A stretch of DNA of 64,000 nt from contig JABVXU010000027.1 in NCBI GenBank assembly GCA_013365365.1, forward strand, positions 124,001-188,000. The letters are read 5' to 3'. This DNA comes from Cruorifilaria tuberocauda (lineage: Eukaryota > Nematoda > Chromadorea > Rhabditida > Onchocercidae). Of this stretch, positions 37,601 through 50,592 are shown in pieces (position 1 is the first letter of the stretch; each line of letters begins with the position of its first letter). The position numbers were made by a program, and so were the translations under genes. The notes beneath the pieces were generated by a model. It had not been told where the DNA came from. It did no database searches and saw nothing but the letters and a program-made list of their open reading frames with translations.

Positions 37601-40600
37601 TACGCGACCTACTAGGTTCATTCTTTTCTTTTGAAAATTAATGTATTTTTTTTGTACTTACAAAATGCTTTATTAAAAATCTTTGTGAACTAGTAAGTGT
37701 GTAAAATAAGGTACAAAGAAAATTGCTTATCACATAAATAAGAATTGTTTATTTTTGACGAAACGAATATTTAAATTCCAAAAAGTGTGATGAAATTATA
37801 GGATTCGCATCGGCGAACGGTAATGACGCGACAGCAGTCAATATTATGAATGATCAAAAACCGAAAATATCTGCAGTTCCATCAACGTCTGCTACAGCGG
37901 AAATAGTGACTACCAGTGCTCCAAACATCTTTTTTAATGGGGACGATGATGGAAGCAACAAAAAACAGGATCGGCGTTTAGGAGATCGATCTTCGCTTAA
38001 TGGCAGAGCAGCATCTGGTGAAAATGTTAATATGCTTAATGTTGGTTATTTTTCAGGATTTCTAATAATTTCATTCGTGCAGTTATTTTCTCCAAACTTT
38101 TATCCTCGTACTGTGTGCGTTTGTTTTGAAAAACAGTGGAAAATTTCGTGTTCTTTGAGATTTTTATCGAAATGTTTCTACAAGGATGTGATTTGTGAAC
38201 GAAGATCTGTAACTTCATCTTTATCTGTGTAATATCAACTATTCACATTCGTTGCAGTTGGGTGATGCAAAGCGTCAACCGAATAAGGCAGTAAGGTGTA
38301 AAATCAATGATGTGAAATTAAACATAAAAAGGCGAGCAAATGAAGAGGTTCTTCTTTCCACAACATTTTGAATGTTTCATGTATTGTTTTTTGGTACATT
38401 TATTTATAACATCATCTGGAGAATGAAATTTTCGGGATAAAATGGTTTCTGGATGCATGAATTTTTGAAGATACTAGTCCGTTATACAAATCTCGCGTTT
38501 TTATCGATTCATTGTTTTCAGACCCTCAACAATGCAGCACGTGCAATTACTAAAGAAGAAAAGATTGATCTGGATGAGCTAGAGAATTTCGCCCAAACAT
38601 TCAAAAAACAACGCATCAAATTTGGTAAGATTTATGACATCAGTTTGATAGATTATCGACAATAGGTATTTTTTTCTGAAAGCTAAGGAATCTCAAACAT
38701 CAGCATGCTGCAAAATTAATATTGTTTTTTTTATCATTAATCTTTATGAATATAAGGATTAATAAGATTATTATAGACTCGAATAATTTGTAACATATTG
38801 TTTTTCAATTTTGCGAGGAACTAAAAATCATTGGATTTCGGTCATTGTAGGTTTTACGCAAGGTGATGTTGGTCTTGCCCTTGGACGCCGTTATGGTACT
38901 GACTTTTCGCAAACAACTATATCACGCTTTGAGGCGTTAAATTTGTCCTTCAAAAATATGTGTAAATTACGACCATTACTTAAAGAATGGTTAGAAGATG
39001 CAGAGGCGGCATTGGCCAACGGTGCAACAATCAGTGACCTTTTGGATGCACCCTCAAAAGAAACTACTCCACAAGTTCGTTTACGGATTTAATTCTGTTG
39101 CGCTGTGTATGCTTCCTGAAAGAATTCTCGTAAATACCAGATATATTGTCTGAATTATGTATTATGGCGTACTTTGAGAACATGAATGTACTTAACAGTT
39201 TCTCGTATGCTTAATTTCTGTAGTACTTAACAGTTTCTCGTTTGCTGAATTTCTATACTTTCAATGAATCAGAATTTCAGTATCCTACTTTCGAGAATCT
39301 TTATTTCTAATATTTTAATCAGTAACAGATCTGAAATACTAGCTATGGGATATTTTTTCGGCTTAGTTCTGTTTTACTAATGCATACATGGTTTCTGTTT
39401 TTCTCGGAACTTCTTAGAACACTTTTTCCTTCCGAACTATCGTTAATTTTGCCACTTTTGATACCTTAGTTTCAACTGTATCGGAAAACTGTTTCAAAAA
39501 GGGAAAAAGAATTGTTTTTGAAATCTTTATTTTTGGATCTAATATTTTTATTATTAATACAGAGATCTGTAATATAACTTTTGTCTTTTTTCAGAAAAAT
39601 TTTGCACCAAATCTTTTTTTATTAGTAGGAAATTTTTGGGAACATTACTTCATATTCCTCCATTTCGAGAATAATTTGTAAAACAAATTTTCGTGGAGCA
39701 GCTATTTGAACTGCAATTCTTTGATAGCAAAAGTAAAATTGTAGCTGAAGAATCGAATTCAAGGCGAAGCTTTATAACTCTTTTTATGAGTTGAACTACG
39801 GAATCCAATAGATAATACATTTTTATTGTATAAGAATATTCTGAAGTGGTTAGTGCAGCTAGGATTTACAGTAGCAAATTTGTAGAATTGTTAAGCTGGA
39901 TAACAAAAATATGGAGTAGAATATCATAGTAATGAATGTTGATTATGGGTTGTTCAATTCGCCCTAAAGAGACACATAAATTTCAGTAAATAATTCTGAA
40001 ATTATGTTTTTATTTGAGACATAAGGAGTATATATGCATATGAAATACGAAATTTATGATACTAATATACATATCAATTCAAAATACACATATTAAAATT
40101 TAAGTGATTTTTAAACGAAAAGTCGCGGAGTATTTTTGTATGTCCCTTTAATTTTTCATTTTTATTCATGAAACTTTTGTCAGAAATCTTGTTTATTTGC
40201 ACGAAATATGAATAATATTTCAAGATCATGCTTTAGAAGTCCTTGATCCTTATTGCTAAAGCCTTTTCTTACTTTAGAACTTTTCTATCAATAGTGTTTA
40301 ACACCCACGTGGTCATGTTGTATTAAACTGTAACAAGAAAATCGGAAAGCGTTGTCAACGTTTCTAAAAATGGTTTATTATTCTAATTTATAACCTCTAT
40401 TAGGTTTCCATTAATTCTGCTCTTTATCTCTCTGCTTAGAAGCACATACCAGGTGAACATACTAGTGAGATTATCTGAAATTTGTGGTAGTTTTTGGTTT
40501 CTTGGAACCGAGAGAACCAGTATCAAAAGTTATTATATTTTTATTGAATTTTGACAGTATGAGTTTATTGCAAAAAATAATGGAAAGTTTTAGAAAAAAT

Positions 40601-41890
40601 CAATTGATTTGATTAGTTCTGATGACACTGTATTGTTTGACAAGTGCTATGACAATAAATTAGTAATTAAAACTTTTTGTGTTAGTAACTAATATTTATG
40701 ATGAAAATATATGTTGACTTATTTGTGTTGTCAAAAAAATCAAAAATTTAAACTACTAGTATTTACAAATATATAGATTAATAATAATGAACGGTCAGTC
40801 AAATTTGAATAATTGATTATAGAGATATGGCACATGTAGACAGCCTTTGTGCTTTTCCTAGTAATCTCTTCTTATTGTTGTAAAATTTGTCCTTGAGTTG
40901 CTTTTTACTGGAAATCCTTCGAACTTTTGTGCAGCTGAAGTCGATTTTTCCAGATATATGTGTATCATTCAAATTCTGAACTATCATTCTGTTTTCTAAT
41001 TTAAATCCTGATATACAACTGCTTACGCTTATATTCATGAAAGTTTTGAAAAAAAAATTTTATTCTTTGGTAAAACATGAGTTTTACAAAATTTTAAAGT
41101 TGTAAGATCAAATTTACCAAAACTATTAAGTAATGGTATATTTCAAATCATAGAATTTTTTTGCTTTTTGTAATGCATTTTTTGCATCATCAAATCATGC
41201 AAAATACAAATATGTCGGTTCTAGAGCAATAAAATTTTACAGAATTCTTTTGTTACGGTAAAATATCTTTATGTGAAAGCTAATTGATAACTCATTCCTA
41301 ATGATCTTAAAGTTATTTTGAAGAGATATTTGATAATTATGAAATTAGAAGTTTTTTCAGTATCCGTCATCTGTGATACACTTGCCGCTGAACAGTAACA
41401 GGCAGAGCTCTGTAATGAATAATACAAGCATTGGTAATAAAATGCCAAGTGATGAATCGCCGTCACCAAATGGATCTGTTGTGTGCAGTTCAGGCACTGG
41501 TAGCGGTGTTCCACTGAAAAAACGTCGAAAACGAACTAACTTGGATCTAGCACAACGTTCTGCACTGGATGCTTATTTTGACATGAACCCACGTCCAGAC
41601 CACGATAGAATGGCGGAAATTGCAGAATTGGTAGGGCTAGATCGAGATGTAAGTTATTGTTAGTGCTACACAGAGCCTCGATTAACTCTAATTCAGTTCA
41701 TAGTTTTCTGTGGTCATCTCAAGTATAACAAACATTTGAAGTGATAGTTTGGGATTCGCTACTCTCAGCTTATTAATTCTCTTTTTTCATCAGTGTCCTA
41801 TGAGCTTCCATTTTGCTTGAAGCAACTCCCTTATTCCAGGTAGTTCGTGTATGGTTCTGTAATCGACGCCAGAAACTTCGTAAAGAATAA
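31672..41890 (+). CDS. ceh-18: POU-homeodomain transcription factor, CEH-18 type
   Basis: Sixteen coding exons: 31672-31713, 32388-32544, 32915-32991, 33085-33187, 33291-33426, 33977-34267, 34753-34901, 35251-35364, 35886-36245, 37520-37615, 37802-38040, 38258-38290, 38522-38624, 38851-39074, 41361-41648 and 41840-41890. All phases match; 820 aa. Residues 1-600 are low-complexity (Ser, Thr, Asn, Pro, Ala) with one basic patch ([12 protein letters not shown]) that could be a nuclear localisation signal. The POU-specific domain spans about 613-690 ([56 protein letters not shown]). The homeodomain spans about 761-820 ([10 protein letters not shown], recognition helix [12 protein letters not shown]) and the protein ends four residues later. 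The RTNLDxxQR / NPRPDHD homeodomain is CEH-18-like as I remember it. In C. elegans CEH-18 acts in gonad sheath cells to restrain oocyte maturation. The ATG follows a TTTCTTTTAG acceptor by 21 nt. AATAAA at 42151-42156. Confidence 0.9.
32852..32859 (-). promoter_or_regulatory. POU octamer ATTTGCAT in intron 2
   Basis: An exact octamer (ATGCAAAT on the minus strand) lies 56 nt before exon 3 of the POU gene. The octamer is the classical site of Oct-class POU proteins, so autoregulation is conceivable. One 8-mer in AT-rich DNA can be chance. Confidence 0.3.
33930..33950. repeat. (TA)n microsatellite
   Basis: A pure AT run about 25 nt upstream of exon 6 of the POU gene, inside the intron. Confidence 0.9.
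37137..37264 (+). repeat. diverged direct repeat in a POU-gene intron
   Basis: GTTCATAAGTTTCTATGCTT (37137 on) recurs as GTTCGTAGGTTTCTGCGCTT (37221 on). The similarity continues through TATGGAAAAATAATGGTATAAC against TATTGAAAGAGAACGGTATAAC. The unit is about 44 nt and the period about 84 nt. Confidence 0.75.
39189..39258 (+). repeat. 35-bp tandem duplication in a POU-gene intron
   Basis: TACTTAACAGTTTCTCGTAT (39189) is followed after 35 nt by TACTTAACAGTTTCTCGTTT (39224), and both continue with GCTTAATTTCT / GCTGAATTTCT. Few differences, so it is a recent event. Confidence 0.85.
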
Positions 41891-44800
41891 TAATCAATAT
41901 ATTAGTTGTGCAGTTCGGTTTGCCGTCTCCATTTCATTATCATGCTGCGATTCGCTTTTTTGCCTTTTTTGCCTCAGAAGTCTTTCTCGATACAGAGTAG
42001 TCATTTCCTCGTTTTTTTCAAATTCTATTATTTTTTGACTTTTGTTCAGGTAAAATAATTCAGCGGGTTTATTGCGGTTTGCCTTTTGCAACTTATTCTT
42101 TCACTTTTTATGGTGGGAATGGACACTAAAAACTCAGTAACACCTAAGGAAATAAAATTGGTTGTTCTTGGTCTTTTAAACTTTCGATTGCAAAATTTGT
42201 ATAGTTTTTCAAAGGCACGATATTAAAAATAACGTCTTTGTATTTAAGATATATTTATTTTTTGTAAATTTTATTTTTAGCCTTATTGGTCTTTTTTAGC
42301 TAAACGAGCTCTATGCTTTTTAAAAGTCGACTCTCTGTCATCGCTGTTCTTGATTCCGTGAATTTCCTTTTCCATGTGCCTTCTGAATTCTTTTTTCTGC
42401 GTTTATAACGCATTTATTTTTTATTGCTTAATCTGTTCTTCTTTCCTAGCATTTTATTTTATATTTATCATTTAATGCATTTCTGGCAAAAGCGTTTCCT
42501 TTTTTTGAATATTTGGTTCTATTCCTACGTGTGTTCTCTGTGTTATTTATTATGCCAAATGTATGCATATTTGTTTTTTTTTCAGGTCATATTACTAAGA
42601 ATTGTTGTTCTTTTCATGATATTAGGGTAGTTCTGGCACCACTGTATCCAGTTAAATATTCTTCCGGTACAACTTTGCTCACTATTAATGGACTTTGTTA
42701 ACAGATCACTCTTGTATGAGTAATTTTGAGTAATTTTAATTATCCACATCTTCACCCATTATATTGAGCCTGATAGTAAGTTTTGGTGTAGTTCTTCACC
42801 AAGTATTGTATTAAGTATTTATGGATTTGTTGTTATCAGCCATTTGCAAGATGAAAATAATTTTTATCTTTTCTTGGAATCCTCCAGATATTTCTTGGAT
42901 GCGATTTGTTCATTATTAATACGATTCGAGTGAAATATTTCATATTTTTTCTTTAAGAAAATATCCATATTTTTTTCTAAATAATGGAAATTTCGGAACT
43001 CGTCGAAACATCTAACAGTGCTGCTCACATAGCAATGTAGACTTACAATATTCATTTAATATAAGAATTATGTATTTTTGAAATGTGTTCCATAGATTTC
43101 ATTTGTTTCAAATTTAAAAGATATGCCGGTATTCGTTGAAAAGATTATTTGCTCTAGTGTTTGCATCAAATTTATGTGTTCAGAGTTCCTGAAATCTAAT
43201 GCTGAATTAAAAAACAATTTTTTTTTGAATAGAAAATTCAGACTTCAAAATTCTATAATATTTGCGATTTTGATCCTTAAATTCTATTTCCCTCCTATTT
43301 ATTATCAACATTAATACCTTTCTGAAATTTTTTATCTAGGAACCAAAAATACAAGTCGTTACTTGTACTTTTAGTCTGATGATATTTTCGATAGATGATA
43401 CAAGTTATAGGCTTAGGTTCATTTAAAATGATAAGCACAGCTTTTTAGATTTCATTAGCCAGTATTCGGTAATGATAATTTTGGAGTCATTACAATTAGT
43501 TTATAAACATCGAAGGAATCATATCTATAATACACATAAACTATTTCCCACCTGCTTGCAGATTCATTTTTTTTACAAAAATATGAGAAATAAAAATTTT
43601 CTTATAACAATTTTATATTCATATTCAATTTCCCTGTACTTTTATAATTTTCCCCTGCTCGTCTAGCATTGGTGGTTCGTTCAGTCTTGTACTTCTTTCT
43701 TTTTGCTGCAGTTGGAAAGGTGTGTAATTATGCAGAGATGTGTTAATTTTTGGTTTCAAGCACTACTTCTATGTGTGTTTGCTTGTGTGCATCCAAACGA
43801 CGAGTATATATATTTTGATTATTGTGGCCAGTTTGTTTATTATAATATCGCGCGAGTAATACGATTGTTTTTCATCATTTCTTTTCCTTTGTTTAAGCCA
43901 TCAAATGAGATGATAATCGTCATTGCTGTTATAAATCAAATTTGTGTTGTAACAATAATAATGCTTCTAGTTTATATACGTGTCTGTTCGGTTAACACAC
44001 ATCATCATCCATCCAAAGCAAAGCATTTTTTTCAAATCGAAGTCCAAATTTAGCAAGAGGATTCTTTTAATTTGTTTTGTTCAACATTTATTAGCAATAG
44101 CAGCTAAAGGGAATCAATCAATTAGAAAATGAGAAGGAACAAAAAATGACAAGTGCGGATATTATTCATCAATAGTCCTTACGATCAAATTACTGCAATT
44201 CTGAATTCCTATCTATCGTTTTGACCTGTATACGAGCTAATAGTAGCGGCAGGTAGTAGTAAGTTTTTGCTTATTGTTCTTTCGATAAAATATGGTAAAA
44301 AAGAAGGAAGTAACAGGAAAATGATAGTATTATTTAAATTTCCAGGGTGAGAACTGGAAATAAACATAAAGCACGCTAATAATCTAATCCTTGATTGGTT
44401 ATTCCAAGATGTAAAGAACATCATAAGTGTTGCGAACTGAAACTGCTGTTCTCTTATCAGTTTATATTAATGATAATACTTCATCACCGATGGAGTGAAA
44501 AATTCATACAGTATCTCATAATAAATAACATTGTGCAAAAGCTAAAATAACTTATCTCATTTATCCGCTACTGTTTTATTTTTAATTTTTATTCATATGA
44601 ACTTCACCCCCATCATCCAATTACTGAAAAACAAATGGCATATGAAAATATTGCAAAATTATTCGACATGTCATCCAAACCATAGAGTTATTTAAAATTA
44701 GTAAGTTACTTAAAGCAGTAATCTTGATATTTGCTGGACGATATATTCAATATATTTTATCGGCTTACTTTAAATTTAAATGTCTTACGTCAAAGATTAC

Positions 44801-45117
44801 AATTTATTCTTTTAGCTATTTAAAAGAATTCAAAATTTGCAAACACCTTGACAGCATTTATTAGTTTATTATACATATATTTAGAAATAGTTAAGAAGAT
44901 GGATGTAAAATTAATAATTAATTGGATAGTTCAATAAAATATAATTTAAATGCATTGAAGAAATCGAATATTAGTCGAATGGATGAATCGTGTGTTATTT
45001 ATTTCTTTAAAAAAAATGCATACTTAAAGATAAGAATTACAAAATTCATACTATCAGATGATTCAATATTTCATTTAAAAAATTAATGTCAAAGAAATTT
45101 ATTAAATAATGTTTAAC
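41891..45117. other. convergent intergenic region after the POU gene
   Basis: The POU 3' UTR ends near AATAAA at 42151-42156. No exon chain is visible beyond it. The open frame at 43703-44053 follows a TTTGCTGCAG acceptor but has no recognisable homology and no ATG at its start; it was not called. AATAAA of the DB-module gene is on the minus strand at 45103-45098. Confidence 0.5.
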
Positions 45118-46651
45118 TTAATCCAATGGTATGCCACTTTGATGGCAATACAATATTACATTCAAATTGAACAAGCATGTTGCATCGCTCTTACTGATAA
45201 TATTAATTCCCTGCCCTGCCGGATCACAAAATCGTAAGCAACGATCACCAACTCCTAGTTTACTGTCTGCTAAATTCAAGTGATTACAACATTTACGATT
45301 ATCCTGAAATAACTGATCATGAATAAATCTGTATGCTTTTGGGAAAGGAATCATCCTTGTCCTAGTTCTATCCTTTTTTTTTCATGACCGATAACACTCG
45401 GTCTTCCAATTGATACTTCATTTAAAACTTTGGATATAAAAATTAATTTTCTTTAATGACTTTAAAAAGCGAATTATTTGTGATATTTACTAGAGCACAT
45501 GAAATGCTCATTAAAAGTTCGTATCACCTATGCTTTTATTAATTGTTCGTTTTGAAGGAATCCAGGCGGAAAGAAATATTAAAAATTCAAATATGCTATA
45601 CTAACAAGCGATGAATAAAGTTAACAAATTGAATTCCAATCAAAGAAAAATGATTTGAAATTTAAAATAGTACCATTAACTGCTAAAATCCTTTCTTCTA
45701 ACTTTGCTTTTAGCAATTTTCACAAAACGAAAATTAATTAACTAAGCAAATTTGAATAGCAATTTACCTGATTTTGTGAAGCACAATAGAGTACTGCACT
45801 AATATGTCGTAAGCCACATTTTCTTGATGAAATCGCTTTTATCAGCTATAAATTGATTTTGATCAACATGAGTATTGCATATTCCATCATGCAAAGTAAT
45901 AAATTGATTTGACTTAGAGAAAACTAACTGTAACGGAAAATAAAAAAAGGATGAATTGATTTGATTTGAAACAAAAACTGAAAACAAAGTTAATATAATA
46001 GAAAAGTTAATAAAATGAATTTGTTTTATGAAAAGTTTATTTAGGAATTCGTTGCAAATTATTTTCATTTTGAATTAATAAGAATATTTTGTTGAACTTT
46101 GAAGATCGCAAAAGTTTCATTGCTCAGAATTAATAACTTCAGGTAATCCTATAATTAATTAAAGTAATCAATAAGCAATTTTTTTATACCATATTTCGAG
46201 CTGAAATTTCCTCAGTTTCATATTGACATAAGTCATGACAGCCTTCCGGTACGTACAGTTGGCAGCACTGCCGGAATAGCGCATCAGCTCGACTCCTTAT
46301 AACACATGGACTGTAATCTGTTTCCGGTTGCCCACATTTTCCCTATCATAATGTTGACGTTAATTTATGAAATGATTATATCATTTGATAAAATTATTAA
46401 ATATTTTCAAAAAGTGAAAAATTAGTTATAATTTTAGGAAATTAATGGGTTGTTTTCAAATAAATATAATACAATCGTATATTTTTAAAATCAATAAGCA
46501 ATCAATACATTTGAGTATTTTAGGAATTTCAATTAGCGAAAAAAAGAAAATAGGAACTTTTTGTCAAAACCTTTTCCTCCTCTGCTCTGCAGATTGCGCC
46601 AAGAAAACCAATGATAGTAATTAATGAAGGAAAGATTAGCTTGAAAACCAT
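45118..46651 (-). CDS. secreted DB-module protein
   Basis: Four exons: 46651-46571, 46342-46190, 45845-45768 and 45303-45118; frames join and give 165 aa. Exon 1 encodes a signal peptide (basic start, hydrophobic IFPSLITIIGFLGAIC, then charged EEEK). The rest is one DB module (Pfam 'DB module', nematode-specific, function unknown), recognised by its cysteine pattern: C...C....CC......C..LC, then KCGLRHISAVLYCASQ, NRKCC, RCLRFCDP and C...LNVILYC. It ends soon after the last cysteine with no membrane anchor. The ATG is 14 nt after an AATATTTTAG acceptor, a probable trans-splice site. AATAAA on the minus strand lies only 15 nt after the stop. C. elegans has many DB proteins, often in cuticle or extracellular settings; no specific role can be assigned. 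Confidence 0.85.
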
Positions 46652-46848
46652 TGCGCTCGAAAATTCTAAAATATTAAATTTTTTCTTAGAAACAAAAACA
46701 AATTCGATATTCGATTTTCGTGTCTAATTAGATTAACTTGAATCGCATTTGCGCATGAATAAATCTATTTATTCATTTAAACAAAAAGCGTTAATACATA
46801 TGAATATATATATAAGTTATATACAGAAGAAGATATGTAATTAGAAAT

Positions 46849-47091
46849 TTAATCTAAATGAAGAAGGAAGGAAGAAAGAATGAGATAAAAAGCTATTTTA
46901 GGAACAGAATTGGTTACATATTTGTTAGATGAAATGCGGAATGGATCGGTTACGGATGAATCACGACATATTAAATATGTTAAATCTGTGATACCGGAAT
47001 TCGGGTCAATTTTATTTCTGCAACGTGGATACAAATCCACAAATGGGTAGAAAGAATTCCGCAAGGATACCAATTCTTTCCCATTCATCAC
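46849..47091 (-). CDS. possible last exon of an unrecognised gene, GPI-like C-terminus
   Basis: An open frame of up to 80 codons ends at 46849. An acceptor-like GTTGCAG at about 47020 on the minus strand would begin the exon at NKIDPNSG. The end has polar SSNKYVTNSVPK followed by the hydrophobic IAFYLILSSFLLHLD and the stop, which looks like a GPI-attachment signal or tail anchor. I could not find a matching upstream exon. It lies 198 nt upstream of the DB-module start on the same strand, so it is not part of that gene unless the DB start is wrong. No family recognised. Confidence 0.3.
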   Translation of the reverse strand: MMNGKELVSLRNSFYPFVDLYPRCRNKIDPNSGITDLTYLICRDSSVTDPFRISSNKYVTNSVPKIAFYLILSSFLLHLD

Positions 47092-48420
47092 TTCGTTTCA
47101 TTCATTTCAAAACAAATTCATCCATTTCAAAACAATCAATTATCAATACCAATAATCAAACTAAAGAATCGTTTATACATTTTGACCCAAATGAATGGAA
47201 AAATTTTTCTCTCTTTTCTTTTTTTTCAAAGTTATAATATTTTCATTTGAAATGAGATATAAAGTACGACAAGATTATAAAATATAATTCCTATTCCATT
47301 AGTCCATTATATATTATGATTTTGTATTTTGTATTGATATAATTTATTCCTCCATTCATAAAGATTGTTTTTGAGTTAGATTTTTGAGCTTTTGTTATTT
47401 CATTTCCTTTTCTGTTCTCCGACTGATTCCGGAAATTTTTTTATAGAGCAAAACACACTTTTAATTTCCATTCGTTTCACGCATGTTTTTCACGTAATCA
47501 TATGCTATTATTTTTTCGAACTTTTGACTTTCCATTTTTGATTTTCAAATTAACTATGACAGACTTTACCCAAAAATTAATTTTGTTACTGTATTATTCA
47601 TTTGCAATAAGATTTTCACTTTCGCATTTGAAAACAAAATTAATTGTTTCAAAATTGATTCAATTCAGAAAAACAACATAATAATATTAATAACAATAAT
47701 GATAAAAACTCTTAACATTATCACTATCATTATCATCATTTTTGTTATCAATTTTAGTTTATTATAAATTTTACTAAAACTCATATCGTAAAAAAACACA
47801 TTCAATAAGGATATAATTTATGATTGAAACTGACATTTATCAATACAATATTTGCATGAATAAAAAATTTAAAAATAGTTCATCTATTTCTATATATTTT
47901 AGCTAAATTACTAAGGTAAATTATGAAGTGATAAGTCAAAGTTTCTTTCTATCAATCTATCATTTCGAAATTATCATGAAATTTCAGCTTTTCTTTTCCA
48001 CTGTAATCTATATTAGCCAATAATTCTTTATGTTTCATCTATGCATTTTCGCAACTTCCAAAATTTATTTCATTTTGGAAATTATAATTCTCGAATTCAC
48101 AAATTGATAATTTATAGTAAATTAAAACATTATCAGTGATAAATTCATTATCTGCCACTAACTGATAATTATTAGCACCACAATGTTAGAAGTGAACTGA
48201 AAATAAGCAAAACATTATGAAACACTTTGCTCTACACGTAAATTCATAAAAACTTAATTTCAGTATTGCATTCAATCTTCGTAAAGATTTCTTTTGCTTA
48301 TATTCTAAGTGAATGATATTCGAATAATTGTAGTATTGAAGAAATGTAATGTCATCCGTTAGGTACTACGTGTAATTAGCTCCAAAATCGCTCAGGTATA
48401 ATACAGTAAGAACGGATCCT

Positions 48421-48520
48421 TTAAAAAAGATACAGTATGATTGGGGAATTATTTCAAGGACACAGAATGAGATCAGATCATTTGAAAACGTACAGTAGGA
48501 TTAGAGAATCATTTAAAAAG
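48421..48520 (+). repeat. 60-bp imperfect tandem duplication
   Basis: TACAGTATGATTGGGGAATT (48431) matches TACAGTAGGATTAGAGAATC (48491) exactly 60 nt later, and the similarity extends to flanking TTAAAAAAGA / TTTGAAAACG and ATTTCAAGG / ATTTAAAAAG. A further TACAGTAAGA lies just before at 48404. Confidence 0.65.
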
Positions 48521-49093
48521 CGCTCTTAACTTCATATAGCTCTTGAAAATGAATATGTCAAAGTATAAGTTTGAAATATCTAATCTGTTAATGATTTTCT
48601 ATCATTTCAAGAAAGAAACAATTTTATATATTGTAGATCAGACTTTTATTACAACAAATACAGAATAGTTGACATCCAACCATAATTTCATCTCTCAATT
48701 ACTTTCGATCAAATGATTTTTTGAAAATTAAAACTCAACTTGGTTATTTTCTTGCAAAAAATTTGAGTAATGATTTAAACAGAAAATCATATCGGTTGAA
48801 TATCTTTGTTAATTTTCTAATTTTAGATTGAAATCATGAATGTTCGATTTATATCTATTTAAGTGTAGTAAAATTTTCTACTAAATGCTTCAAGCAATGA
48901 ATTTCTGTTATTTTACATCCGAAAAAAGCGACCAAATTTACGTTGTCGAAAATGTAGAATTTGATGGTGCTTTCCTACTATTTAAAATTTCAGATTAAGT
49001 ATGAAACAATGCTTAATTAATATCCTTTAAGAATTACCATCATATTGGTATCTTTATTGATCTAATTATTTATTGAAGAAGTTACCTTATTTA

Positions 49094-49282
49094 TTAGAAA
49101 ATTTTAAAATCTTCAGTTTCAAAAATGTCCCTACGCAACATTCTGATATAGAAAACAGTAATTAGAATTAATTCTTGGATCAAATATTGATGGACGAGAC
49201 GTTCTACTGGGCGATACATATCTGGAATAGATTGGATCATAACTGAGTATGCGTCATCGAGGTAATTGTTTTTTTGACCCAA
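49094..49282 (-). CDS. possible orphan exon, unrecognised
   Basis: The frame reads FLGQKNNYLDDAYSVMIQ, then SIPDMYRPVERLVHQYLIQ and a hydrophobic LILITVFYI before ending in KIF and a stop. TAATAAATAA follows within 10 nt. The amino-acid composition is protein-like, but no upstream exon or family was recognised. Confidence 0.25.
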   Translation of the reverse strand: MGQKNNYLDDAYSVMIQSIPDMYRPVERLVHQYLIQELILITVFYIRMLRRDIFETEDFKIF

Positions 49283-50564
49283 AAAGTTAACTTAAATCTG
49301 TATGAGGTAAAAGTATGGTTTTTAGGAAAGAATGAAAATCAAATTAAAATACAAATTGAATAAAAATGGTACAAAGATTTAATCCGTTTTGAAGGTAAAT
49401 CCATACGTTAATAAATCAATGGAATGCATCCATCACGTTACAATGAACCACTTAGATGAAATCCACGCATCACGTCACGACCACGGGATAATCTTTCATT
49501 TAGTTTTCATTGTTAAAGTACTGAGTTGTATTATTCTCAGCGGATCTGATCAGCATTCTACCAACAGTTTTTCAGCGAACAGTTCAATTCAAACTGTTTT
49601 TTTAATGGAAATGAATTCATGTTATATATTTTTGCTAATTTTCATCTTATTTAATTAAGCTCATTCCCACCATTCTTCAAGGTCATTTGCGTTTGTAAAA
49701 TTTTGATAAAACAGTTAACACCTGGTGCAGCATTGAACTGTAAATCAAGTTTTTGCAAATAAATATGTACCATTTCGTTTGTCGTTTTCTTTCTTTCAAC
49801 TTTTTCAATTTTGCCAGTTATTCATGAGAATTTTAAAGATTTAATATGTGAGGTTGTCTTTAGCTCTTATTACTCTTTCATTTAACTCTTCTTGTCTTCC
49901 TAAAGAAAAAGATCATTCGGACAGTACATTCATTGCTGATATTACTGTAATGAAGTACAATGAACTTTTATGCTACACTTATCTGGCCGGTATTTTGCGT
50001 CATTTGATTTAGTAGCATTTACACAATTTCACAAAATACATTTTGCGAAAATCTTTATGTTCGAATTCTGCACTGACCTTTTAGCATGATAGATAAAAGA
50101 AGGATAGACATGACGGAATAAATTCCGGAAATAACGATCAAATAACTAAAACTGTTACTCAATTCAACAGCTGAGAAGTATTTTCAATGATTTTAACTCC
50201 CAGTAACTAATATGTAATGACTGATTATTTCGCTGTCATCTTATATTACATCCAGATGAGCTCGGAATCATCCATTTCCGATGAAATTACTTTCTAGTCC
50301 ATATTTAAAATCATTTCAATGATAATCCAATCCAAACAAGACAGTCTTTTTTTCTGAAAAAGAAATAAGAGACCGTAAAAAGGTTGATGACCTCATATAA
50401 GAGTCAAAATCAAATATTGTCGAGAAACCGGAAGTGATTTGTTTTGACCAACTCCATTTTTTTTGCTTTAATTTTGGGGGGTAATCAGTCTGGTTGATTA
50501 TTGGACCCGTCTGAGAACAAAAAAACCTTTCATTACTGCATGTTCTTTAGGTACACATACATCT

Positions 50565-50592
50565 TTCTCTCTCCCTCTCTCCCTCTCTCTCT
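50565..50592. repeat. (CT)n microsatellite
   Basis: CTCTCTCCCTCTCTCCCTCTCTCTCT tract, pyrimidine on the plus strand. Confidence 0.85.

Noticed and set aside
43703..44053. 116-codon frame after a TTTGCTGCAG acceptor, a possible alternative last exon of the POU gene
   Set aside because: Joined in phase it would destroy the homeodomain recognition helix, and the composition is generic hydrophobic; no support.
49389..49658. 89-codon His-rich frame on the plus strand
   Set aside because: Slightly GC-richer than its flanks but without acceptor, signal peptide cleavage context or known domain.
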